From: Bursaphelenchus xylophilus
Lineage: Eukaryota > Nematoda > Chromadorea > Rhabditida > Aphelenchoididae
DNA length: 64,000 nt
NCBI GenBank assembly: GCA_904066235.2
Contig: CAJFCV020000006.1
Span: forward strand, 744,001 to 808,000
Direction of reading: 5' to 3'
Below, piece by piece: positions 18,737-28,329 of this stretch (its first letter is position 1; the number at the start of each line of letters is the position of its first letter). A program made the position numbers and the translations under genes. The notes under the pieces are model-generated. The model did not search any database and was not told where the DNA came from. It saw nothing but the letters and a program-made list of their open reading frames with translations.

Positions 18737-19395
18737 TCTCAGATCTTTTCCAATTTCGCAAGGAAAAATTGGTACCTATAAATACCTCGTTTACAAAGGC
18801 CTTCAGTAGATTTAATTACAAGCAAAAAGACATGATTTTGGCCATGTTTTTGCCAACGGAAAATTTTGATTTTTTGTTAAGCCGTTGCCATCTCCAGCAA
18901 ACGACAACAGCTGAATCCTTTCTTGGCAACACAAGTTGAACTCTTCACAACCTTTAACCCAAAACTCTCGATTGTTTTCGTCGAAGCGCGGGCCTTTCCA
19001 ACTACCATTTTTCGACGCTAAATTGGCACTTTCTCCACCTCCCTTCTTCCCACCAATCCGCATAGCCAGCAATCATTGTCGTCGGTTTCTGATGACTTGC
19101 AGGGCATGTCACATGTCGTTACGTCGAGTTTTGAACTAAACAAATTAATACGCACATATTAGTTGTCGCGGCGCTACTTGTAATAGTTTGCCGACATTAA
19201 GTTCGCATACTTTTTTGGCCATTTTTAATCTCAAATTCATTACACTGTAAGCCTGCCTCGTGCTATTTCCTCTTTATTATAAATAAAAATTGTTTTCCGC
19301 TGATTACAAACACGGAAATCGCATTGTGAGCACGCACGTGTATGGTTTTTCAAGACCATTGAGGACTCGAAAAAAGGGAAAATTTTCAAATTAAC
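18737..19395. other. Intergenic region without recognised gene
   Basis: An 86-codon reverse ORF (19072-18812) has mixed composition and two adjacent cysteines. It has no splice context, signal or domain that I can support. Confidence 0.4.
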
Positions 19396-19398
19396 TTA

Positions 19399-19841
19399 CA
19401 GGGGAAGTACTCCAAGTGCGAGGCTCAGATTTTGATGAAACTTGGCACAAATTTTGAATTTTTCTTTTCTAAGATATATGCGAGAATTCTAGCTCGCGCT
19501 TTGCAGAAACAACCGAGATTTTTAGATCGAAAGTCGCCCAAAATTTAGGACTTTTTGCCGAATTTTGGCACAAAAAGTTTCATGCCTATTTCGACCGTAA
19601 AGGAGAATGTTTATACAAAAAATCAAATTTTTCCAACTGCCAAAGTTATGGCCAAAAAGCACTTTTCTCTCAGACCGCCTCCACGTTTAGCGTGCTCTCT
19701 CGGCGGCAAAAATCGTTCGATATCTCGGCGGCACCCGCAAAGCGCGAGCTAAAACTTTCAGAGATTGAGACTTAGTCCATAGCCGATGTGTGTGCAAAAT
19801 TTAAAGAAAATCTGAGCGTCGCACTTGGAGTACTTCCCCTG
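19399..19841 (+). mobile_element. H-family element
   Basis: The ends are CAGGGGAAGTACTCCAAGTG and CACTTGGAGTACTTCCCCTG. TTA lies on both sides (19396-19398 and 19842-19844). Structure and length are close to the 12462-12912 copy. Confidence 0.85.
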
Positions 19842-19943
19842 TTAGTCACATGACTCATGAGATAATAAAATTAAGTTTGTTTTTGCATTTTTTGGGCTGG
19901 AGTTTGTGCTTTCTGCGTAAAGATTTCTACTGTGTGCGGTTTA

Positions 19944-20096
19944 TGAGTCCGTCGGGAAAATATTGAGCGTAATGTTTGCGCTGACTGTGTCGCTGAAATG
20001 AAAAGCAATTTGATTTTTCCGCGACACAATTCATCCTCTCGCCGGTGATGCGATTTTTGGTGCGACAGAGCGCTCATTATTTTCCCGACAGACCGA
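19944..20096. mobile_element. M hairpin element, subtype a
   Basis: It runs from GAGTCCGTCGGGAAAATATT to CATTATTTTCCCGACAGACC. It is in the opposite orientation to most copies, with the CGATGCGATTTTTGGTGCGA type of interior at the right. Confidence 0.75.
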
Positions 20097-20375
20097 TACT
20101 ACTGCCCGCAAATTCTGCACTCTGAAATGGTTTGTCGCTTGAGAATAATGGGAATCGCGTGCGACGAAGTGCAAAAACAGCAAACTTGCTTTTGTGCAAG
20201 TGGTGTTTTCACTCACATTTTGGTCCAAATGCAATTTGCAAGATGTTTTTTTTGTCGAATTATCGCACAAAATGCATGACGCGGTGCCATAGAAAATTTC
20301 CGACATTTTTTTCGCTTGTAGCGTTCCAGGCAAAAACAGCCATAAAAACACACAAAAACAGTTCAAATAGGAACA

Positions 20376-20992
20376 AAAGGAGTACTTCCAGTGCGACACT
20401 TACATTTTTCAAAAATTTTACGGAAACTTCATACATAGGCCGGATTGAATCCTCAAAATTTTAGCTTGAGCTTTGTAGGGGTACCCTAGATACTCAACGA
20501 TCTTTGTGGGTGTTGAAGTCTCCTAGGACACAACCTTACACAAACCGAGTAGTTTGGTGATCGAGTGATTTATTGAGTGAAAAGCGGCCCTTATATAGGG
20601 AAATCCCCCGTAGGAAAGTACAATCAAATTTGAATAATAAATGATGATTTCCGTAGGAATTCGGCTCGAAGTTCGGTCGTTCCGCCTCACAGTGGGGAAA
20701 CCTTTGGAATATGCGTCCGAAAAAAACTGTTTTTTTGCAACATTTCTCTATTTACAGTCGGGATATTCACCGATTTTCGAGGTCGACAGAGAGCGCTGCA
20801 CGGTGAGAGCAGAGAGAAAAGCATTGTTTGTCCATACCATTTTTTAGTTTCGTACAAAAAAATATTTTTTTGGCGAAGCATTACCGTCTACGGTCGAAAT
20901 AACATATGTCGTAAAACCAATTATTCTAAATTTGTCTCCATCAAAAAATGGGCACAAATCTGAGCGTCGCACTTTGGGTACTTCCTCTTTAA
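20376..20992 (-). mobile_element. Reverse H-family element split by an LTR
   Basis: The left edge AGGAGTACTTCCAGTGCGAC and the right edge GAGCGTCGCACTTTGGGTAC are both H termini. The H internal blocks (for example ACCGTCTACGGTCGAAATA) appear in reverse order. The solo LTR at 20511-20691 is inserted inside, so H is older here. Confidence 0.7.
20511..20691 (+). mobile_element. Solo LTR, 181 bp, with 5-bp target duplication
   Basis: It starts TGTTGAAGTCTCC and ends TTCCGCCTCACA, giving TG...CA termini. GTGGG is repeated exactly at 20506-20510 and 20692-20696. It holds a TATATA box (CCCTTATATAGGG) and an AATAAA-like signal about 50 bp downstream, as expected for an LTR promoter and polyadenylation region. 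No retrotransposon body is present, so it probably arose by LTR-LTR recombination. Confidence 0.85.
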
Positions 20993-22574
20993 AATGTCTA
21001 TGTCAAAAAACGTGGGTTTCGCACATTATATTACAAATTTGGCATTCTTCATATTATAATATAATAATTACGACTGCAATGAAGAGCACGTAGACGGTTG
21101 ATGCTTGAATTCCGTCTTCGTTTTTAATAATGAGTGTTTTGGGCTAGACTGGGGCTTTTACATGAATATTTATTTTTTGTTGTGCATGTACGATGCTTTC
21201 CAAATGTAGGGCTCGGAACTCGACGGTAGGATGTTTTGTGTGGCATCTCCAAATTGGTGATTTTTGACGAGTGGGAACTAGCCTTTTTGGTCAGCCAAAA
21301 GGTTAGTCCAGCCCCCGCCAAAGGCCAGACCAGAACCGGAGCCACCAAAAAAAAATTTTTCTTGAATAATTTTGATTAGTCAACAATTTTTCGAATAATT
21401 GTGAACAGCATTTTTCAGGCCATTTTGGCAACACTCTTGCATTGCGTTTTAGGCTCGTTTTTAGAGTTTTTTTATTGTGCCTCAGCATGGTTACAATAAC
21501 AACAATGATCTCTGTACTCGAGCAATGAAACCACAGTCCCGGTCTGAATAGTTCCGCCGCTATTTCGACTCAAAATGAGTGTGGAGCATTTCGGCGATGA
21601 CCGCAATTAGTCTGCAGACCGTCAGGCATTTGGGAAATATAACTTCCAAATTCAGCGGTGGCTCTGCTCTAGCGGGTTCATGTTTTGTGCAGGGGTGGTC
21701 CGCTTTTTACACCAAAGGTTGGGGCAACAAATTAGCTATAAAAAGGTTGATTTTTGAGATTGGAGCTAGGCCAATTGGACACAACTTTTATTTTTATTTT
21801 TTTTACCTTTTTAGTCGAGCTCCAATGTAAGGAGGTGCCGGAAACTGCGTTAAGACCTATTTTAGCCCGATTTTAGCCAAAACGATGTCGTAATAAACGA
21901 ACGTACTTTATGTGTAAATACATTTGCAGGCATAGTTAGATCGAAAAGTAGGCAATTATCCACTCGGCTGAGCTTGAATTTTCGCTATTTTCACTGCATA
22001 TACTGTTGTTGAATTTCAAGTATTCAAAGCAATTTCTAACATAAATTTGGTCAACAACAAAACCCTCCCAATTCCCAGAACTGCCTTTTCGAACAACATG
22101 CAAGTTCATGCATTTTCCATTTCCAACCGTAACCTCAAATGTTTTCAATTTTTGCCTCGCTCACTGCTAGCCAAATACGTGTAAATACCGGCTGAATTGC
22201 ACGACCCGCCGACTGCATTGGAATTGTTTTCTCTCGACCTCCCGCAGCACGCAAATGCCGACCGAATTAGGAGGGATTACGAATAAACAACGGTTGGAAA
22301 CGGGGCACGATCGGTACGGGTTCGAAGGCACAACACCAGTTCTGTGAATTGGTCGTGTTGCGAGTTAAAGTACGAAGGGCCCGGAGGAAGTTACGGAGTT
22401 TACTACAGTCAGCCGAGATACCAACTCTCATCCAATTCAGTTTGAGCTACATACGTCAAAGAGCTCTTATTTTCAAAGAGCTTTCCTTCCCCATTTTGCT
22501 GATCTCTCGTAGGCAAAGGACTTTCAGTAGCTCCCCTTGCAAAGCGTATTAATTGTTTCTAGCTCATTTTTTAT
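20993..22574. other. Intergenic region without supported gene
   Basis: The reverse ORF 22148-21936 (70 codons) has protein-like composition but no signal or splice partner. The rest is unassigned, with a GC-richer patch at 21290-21350 carrying GGTTAGTCCAGCCCCCGCC. Confidence 0.4.
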
Positions 22575-22690
22575 ACAGTGGAGAACCTGATCTAGTGGCA
22601 AAAACTTATCATTTTGCATCCGAGAATTATCAAAAATGTAGCAAAATGCCTCCACGCGAGAAAACTTCATTTTGAAGGGCGCGCGCCTTC
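22575..22690. mobile_element. One arm of an R-family hairpin element
   Basis: TACAGTGGAGAACCTGATC is followed by GTGGCAAAAACTTATCATTTT, read in two parts, and the GAAAACTTCATTTTGAAGGG turn. The second arm is missing. Confidence 0.6.
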
Positions 22691-23254
22691 CTTCGCAAAA
22701 AGCCGCAAAAATCGGGGATTTTTGTGCATGATGCAGACCGCGACAAATGTCGAGGCACTTTGTGAAAATGCTAATAGCTCGGCTAGTACAATTTCCGGTC
22801 TAAAAAATTCAAAAAGCTTTTAAGTTCTAAAAAACTTCAAGTCCAAAAATAGCTGACATTCTAAGTCCTGTGCCCCAAAAGCGATCCCTGGCCTTTTGCT
22901 TGCAAACGACCAGCTCGAGGTCCGGCCACCCAAGTCGTTGAACAACGGAGACTAACTGGAATGGATGCCGAAGGCACGCAAAAAGTAACTGTTAAAAAAC
23001 CCTCGGTTTTTTCGAGATGGGCGTTATGAGAGTTCCAAGGTCTTCCGTTTACCTAAACAGTCATTTATGAACCAACTTTGGGGGCAGAATTCTTGGGATA
23101 CACGTTAAGATTTTTTGAGATGAAATCAACCGATTCTAGAGGTTGTTTGGGAGCCTACGTATAACGGGATATATGCAAGGTTGCGAGGAAATGATGATAT
23201 GTGGTTGTAGCTGGAAAAACTAGTTGTTAAGATACGATCGGGTTGCACGGTAAT
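22691..23254. other. Intergenic sequence without recognised gene
   Basis: I see only short ORFs, with no domain or signal peptide, and no repeat family that I can name. Confidence 0.35.
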
Positions 23255-23384
23255 CCAAAAGAAAATGCTGTGGATTTGTCGCAGCGAAATTTCTCGGCTC
23301 GTCGCGAGAGTCTCTTGCTAGCCATCGCGAAACGGGACGATTTTAAGCCCAGACGAATCCACATTATTTTCCCGACAGATTGAT
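23255..23384. mobile_element. M hairpin element, subtype b, left end lost
   Basis: CTGTGGATTTGTCGCAGCGA pairs with CAGACGAATCCACATTATTT, and the right end is TTCCCGACAGATTGATA. The terminal TCAGTCTGTCGGG of the left arm is absent. Confidence 0.65.
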
Positions 23385-23765
23385 ATTGTAAAAGTCCCGA
23401 ATTCTCATCATTTTTTGGACTAAAAATTTTGGAGGCCTCTGCAAATCGTGAAGAAAAAATTAGTAGGTTCATTAAATCTAACAAGTAAGTGTTGCACTTT
23501 CAGCACTTTCCCTGTTAATTCGACTTCTTTGATTCTTTGCAAATGCTCTGTAAAGTACAAAAAATAACTTCTGCATCCTTGAACTCGTCTCGAGAACGGC
23601 TCATCCAAGTTGCGAGGACCTTTTAAGGCTATTAAAACGCCATCTTCTTTGGCCTTTTTAAGAAGACATGGCCATTAAAAAGATCATTGGGGCCGGCTAG
23701 GGAGATGTTGCATTTATAAAAAGGAAACATTTTCCCTTTTCTTTCCTGGAAATTAGTTTATTTTA

Positions 23766-24115
23766 CAATGGGAGTACTCCAAGTGGGACATTTTCCGTCG
23801 AAGTTTGCACCCATGCGTAGCCCGCACTTTGCAGGAACAGCCGATGTGTTAAAACTTCTTTGCGGCAGAGATAGACAGCGCGCAAAAGGTGAAGAGCGGT
23901 TGGAGAAAAACACCTTTTAGAAATGTCGTTGTCAGGTGAAAAAATGATGTTTTTGTGGAAACAATACCCTCTACAGTAGAAATAGGCAGGAAATTTTTCA
24001 TGCCAGAATTCAAAACACAATTTCGAGCTTGGAGCTTTGCATATCTCTTAGAAAGAATAAGTCTAAATTTGTGTCTAGTTTCATCAAAATCTGAGCGTCG
24101 TACATGGTGTATACT
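23766..24115 (-). mobile_element. Diverged reverse H-family element
   Basis: The outer blocks GGGAGTACTCCAAGTGGGAC and AAATCTGAGCGTCGTACATG surround H internal blocks in reverse order, including AGAGCGGTTGGAGAAAAACA and CCCTCTACAGTAGAAATAG. Confidence 0.65.
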
Positions 24116-24843
24116 TCTTCAGATAGCTTCATTTCAACTCACAAATCCAAAAAAAAAAATTTTGACCTTTTCCACTTGCAAATCTCTCCCTCACTTTTAC
24201 ACTTTTCCTACCGTAGTCGCATTTGAAGTGTACGATAATCTCGTGTCCGATGTTGCAATCACACAGATCTTTGTTGCTTTAGCCCTTACTTTCCACTTTT
24301 TCCGTATCTTTCATGTTTATTGAACCTTGAAGTGTGCGATTAGCCGTTTATGCCCTGAGGGTCAGTTCGTAAAATTACGGTTCACCAAAGTACGAGTGAC
24401 GAGAAATCCAGATGGCAACATGAGTGGAGATTACTGGTAATTTTAGGTCCTTTTTTCGAGCCTCAGGCATTGTAATTATGTAAGGAGAAATGCGAAGTTT
24501 TTTGTGAATTTTCATAAATAATGAAGGGGTCCAGAAAAAGCCACGTAAGACGAGATTAATAGAGCAAAGAGTTGGAAAACGATGTAAAAAATTACGGTAG
24601 GAAAAGCGCTTAGCAACGATGTAATAATGACCATGCAATCTTCTATAGGAAAAAATGTATTTGAAGAGGAAGGGGCGCATATTTTTGTATCCAGAACACA
24701 GTTGATGCGTTCTTGTCTGTTGTAGGGAACAGACATGGTTTTCGGGAATTTGGAAACGGACCGGGGCCGGGCCGAGCGTTTTCGGCCTCGCACGACTGCC
24801 GTGTCTAGTCCCGGACTCTACATACTCAGATTTTTTGCATGAG
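24116..24843. other. Intergenic sequence without recognised gene
   Basis: A lone end of the GC-rich repeat is present near 24750-24810 (GGGGCCGGGCCGAGCG, then GCCGTGTCTAG). Nothing else is assigned. Confidence 0.4.
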
Positions 24844-25184
24844 CCTCCAAAAAAACCTTACGTAAAATACGTATATGTTCTTTCTGGACAATTAGTAACA
24901 TCACACATCCTATTGGGAACGCAGTTGGGTCCTTCCTTCAGCCGATTCCAGGTCCCTACTACTTCCGCTGGTATCAGTGGGACAACCTCCCAACTGATCA
25001 ACTCCAACCGCCGAATCCGACAATTACCGTCGATAGTTTATTGATAGGCCGCGAGTACAATACAAATGAGACACCAATAGATCAAATATCCCAGCGGGGC
25101 CAAACGCACGACCGCTTCCTAACCTTCCATTCCAACCAACCTCCTCTGATTCTTCCTCCCGTCCACGTTGCTCTCTCACATTAG
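24844..25184 (+). CDS. Unassigned open frame, possible orphan exon
   Basis: The frame stays open for about 113 codons without an ATG and ends in TAG at 25182-25184. A good acceptor (CCTTCCTTCAG, ending 24941) would start an 81-codon terminal exon reading PIPGPYYFRWYQWDNLPT, then DQLQPPNPTITVDSLLIG. Composition is protein-like (aromatics, Pro and Asn spread through it) rather than low-complexity, and the codons read smoothly. I find no upstream exon and recognise no family, so it may be the relic of a gene or a transposon. It is listed because the frame is unusually long and natural-looking for this gene-free region. Confidence 0.3.
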
Positions 25185-25676
25185 GCTGCTTGTTATCGTT
25201 GCGGGACCAATTGAGGATCCAGATGCAGCTGGCTTCACATCCTCAAACTCTTGTATATGTATATATATGAAGCTTAAATAGCTGCAGTAAACCTTTCTGC
25301 TTTGATAATTTTGCATTTTTAACATGCTATGTGCAACGTTGAGAGCAAAGTTCCTTAATTTTATAAGTAATGAGTCCCCGGAGCGTAGTAAAGCGTTTAT
25401 GGCTCCCCTCGTACTTCACTGAGTTTATTCTGCACATTGTTATAGACGATGAATAATGGAGCTGTTTTTTCGCGTGAAAGGAACGTTTTTTAATACATGG
25501 ATTAGGTTTTCAGATAAAGTTTCTGAAATGTTGATTTTCAAATTTGCCCGGTCAAGTTGCCCATCCTGGACTGTCAAAAGTAGGCAAATCGGGCACATTG
25601 CATAATTTTTGACCGGCCAAATTCAAATTTTCTTTTTTTATATAAGATTTTCGGCTTTTTGTCCTGCAAACTTTCT
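25185..25676. other. Intergenic sequence without recognised gene
   Basis: A short TATATGTATATATATG microsatellite lies near 25255. I see no other structure. Confidence 0.4.
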
Positions 25677-25833
25677 CAGCTTGTCTGGAAAATACTGAAC
25701 ACAATTTTGCCGCCCCAATTACGTCGCTCAAGTATGTAAAAATAAATTCGACTTTGCCGCGACACAATTCATTTTCTCGGCGGCGATGCGATTTTCGATG
25801 CGACGGAGTGCTCATTATTTTCCCGACAGACTG
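25677..25833. mobile_element. M hairpin element, subtype a
   Basis: The left end CAGCTTGTCTGGAAAATACT is diverged. The right end CATTATTTTCCCGACAGACTGA is intact, read in two parts. It abuts the subtype d copy that follows. Confidence 0.75.
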
Positions 25834-25940
25834 AAAATTTGAAAATTTTTCAAGTTTCGTGATGATCGCGAATCAATGTTTCAGCCGCGATGATTGCCTC
25901 TCAAAGCCCGACGAATCCACATTATTTTCCCGACAGACTT
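25834..25940. mobile_element. M hairpin element, subtype d, partial
   Basis: TCAAAGCCCGACGAATCCAC precedes ATTATTTTCCCGACAGAC. The reverse complement of the whole block appears at 37968-38086, which defines a separate subtype. Confidence 0.65.
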
Positions 25941-26756
25941 TTTTCCAAAGTAGCAATGAAATATGACTCTTGCTCTCATACAGCACCTTGTTTCGGTTGC
26001 CAATTTCACCCTTGTTCTTCGGTCAAAGACTGCCTCGTCCTCCGCACTTTCGACCGAAGTTTCCAAGACTTGTTTGCACTTTTCGTCGGCAGATCCCACT
26101 GTAATTTTGACGCCACCAAGTTAAAAGATCAATCGTACTTTCCTTTCGTTATTCCATATTCATAAGCTCAAGGGGGCAGACTATTTTCCGTCGTCGCTGC
26201 ACTTTCTGAATATTTGCCTGATTTTCGAATTGCGGCGATTCAATGTATCGAGACATAACAAGAATTTATGCTCAAATTCGGAAAACAAGCTGCAATAATC
26301 GCAAAAATGAGGCGATGACAAGCCTAATCAGGTGGATAGTGCGTGTGATGTCGTTCGTTTACATTGCAATTTACGGCTGTAGCAAGCGCATTCAAAACAC
26401 TCTGTGCGATGCACTTGTTGCGGAGTAATTTTTTTTTGATGACATAAGCTCAACTGTGATGAAATTTGAATGTGAAAAAAATGAGTTGAAAATTATCGGC
26501 TCTATTCTACGAGTGATACGTTAAGATACGATTCATACAGTTTGACGAAATCTGCCTAGGAACCTTTGATGGTCATCGTAAAACGTGACGTAGATTTAGA
26601 TTACGGTATTGTAAGGGCATGTACAGAAAGAACGGAGATTTTTATTATACAGGACGAGCGGAGATTTTTGAAGAGAACGACAGAGATTTTGTACGGAAAT
26701 ATGCGAGATTTTTTTGTCAGAAAGTTGGTAATAAATTCACACTTTTTATGATTTAA
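25941..26756. other. Intergenic region with an exon-like reverse segment
   Basis: On the reverse strand, about 26103-25993 is open between an acceptor-like ATTACAG and a donor-like GTGCTG, and reads GSADEKCKQVLETSVESAED. No partner exon is visible, so I do not call a gene. Confidence 0.3.
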
Positions 26757-27219
26757 CAGGGGAAGTACTCCAAGTGCGACGCTCAGATTTTGATGAAACT
26801 TGGCACAAATTTAGAATAATTTTTTCTAAGATATATGCGAGATATATCTTAGCTCTCTGCAATGCTCGCGCTTTGCAGAAGCAACCGAGATTTTTAGATC
26901 GAAAGTCGGCGAAAATTTAGGACTTTCTGCCGAATTTCGGCACGAAAATTTTATTGTCTATTTCTACCGTAAAATATAATGTTTCTACTAAAAATCAAAT
27001 TTTTCCGCTCCAAACTGCTAAAGTTATGGTCAAAAAGCGCTCTTCTCTCTGACCGCTCTCCACGTTTAGCGTGCTCTCTCGGCGGCAAAAATCGTTCGAT
27101 ATCTCGGCGGCGCCCGCCAAGCGCGAACTAAAACTTTCAGGAATTGATACTTAGTCCATACCCAACGTGTGTGCAAAATTTAAAGAAAATCTGAGCGTCG
27201 CACTTGGGTACTTCCCCTG
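26757..27219 (+). mobile_element. H-family element
   Basis: It is flanked by TAA (26754-26756 and 27220-27222) rather than TTA, showing that the family accepts TWA targets. The left portion contains a small internal duplication, where AAGATATATGCGAGATATAT adds bases around 26826-26850. Confidence 0.85.
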
Positions 27220-27302
27220 TAAATTTTAAAATTTTTGAGCCTCATGTCTGCAACGTTCACACAAAAAATCAATTTTTTCCATGCAAGATTGACAGAGCCA
27301 TG

Positions 27303-27531
27303 CACGGAAAACTGAGATAAGCTAAAACAGTCCGGTCTTTCTTTTGGCAGTATGCAAAAAAAAGACGTGAAAAAACGTTTTGTCGGCGAAGAAATGGGGA
27401 ATTTTTGGGCCGAGAGAGTACGCTTTTACGTGTCTTTTCTCTGTATTCTCTAAAAAAAATCCAGACGAATTGTAAAAAACCGATAGCGAAGAGTCTATTC
27501 CGGTCACCGGACTCCTCAGTTTAACGTGTCA
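27303..27531. mobile_element. V-family element
   Basis: The left end is mutated (CACGGAAAACTGAGATAAGC). The right end is CCTCAGTTTAACGTG. The internal CGGCGAAGAAATGGGGAATT and GCGAAGAGTCTATTCCGGTC blocks are conserved. Confidence 0.7.
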
Positions 27532-27704
27532 TGGTCGAAACACGTGTTTTTGTCTGGCCACACTCCGCATAAGGCACACTCTCTCGTTACCTATGAATCT
27601 CTCACTTGCAACTTTTACATGTGAGCCTGGAGGGCCTTGGCTTTACAAATTTCCACATATTCAATGTAAGCAGCGATTTTCAAAATCAAAAAAAGTTTTT
27701 TATC

Positions 27705-27823
27705 AGGCTGTCGGGAAAATAACGAGCACCATCGACGCCGAGAAAATCAATTATTTTGGGGCAAAATCAAATTTCACTCCGGCGACCCGATTGCCGCGTT
27801 GACGCTGTGCTCATTATTTTCCC
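27705..27823. mobile_element. M hairpin element, subtype a
   Basis: The left end is ATCAGGCTGTCGGGAAAATA. The right end is TGCTCATTATTTTCCCGGCA. Internal deletions make it shorter than most. Confidence 0.7.
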
Positions 27824-28155
27824 GGCATTTTTTTATGCCTCCTCTGTTTCAGAAGTCCGAAAGTGTTCCGCACGGAAATTAGGTTTTATTTCACCTCATC
27901 TTTGCTGACCAAAAAACAAGACGCTCTTTTGAATAGTCGGCCGGAGTGGGGCTGCAGACGGAAACGTGCTCAACGAATAAGTAATGCTGCAGTTTTTAAG
28001 TATATATTTTTTACCGAATCCTGGTTAATAAGGGAAGTCGGGGAAGAATTTCCTCACCTTTGGCGAACATTTTGGGAATATAACACGCATTTACATATTA
28101 TCATAATGGCGCAAAATTTTGAGCTTTTTATTGAAAGATTCTTCTCTTTATTTGT

Positions 28156-28329
28156 CTGCCGGGAAAATGTGTAATGGCGGGTCGTTGCAGAAAAGTGTTT
28201 CGCCTTGTCAAAAAAAGGCTTCAATCGCGCGCCAAATCCCCAGCCGCGACTAGCTGCCGCAAGGCGATGATAGGTGATTCCAAGGCGCGATGATCCAATG
28301 ATCCACCGTTATTTTCCCGACAGACTGAT
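28156..28329. mobile_element. M hairpin element, subtype c
   Basis: GTCTGCCGGGAAAATGTGTA, then ATGGCGGGTCGTTGC, at the left. At the right a short tandem GATCCAATGATCC duplication precedes ACCGTTATTTTCCCGACAGA. Confidence 0.7.

Noticed and set aside
20031..20399. Reverse ORF with a signal-peptide-like start and scattered cysteines
   Set aside because: Its end runs into an M element, and no acceptor, donor or paralog supports it.
21936..22148. 70-codon reverse ORF with protein-like composition
   Set aside because: No signal peptide, domain or neighbouring exon; this length is expected by chance in several places here.
25993..26103. Exon-like reverse segment bounded by splice-like signals
   Set aside because: No partner exon found on either side; kept only as a remark in the region entry.
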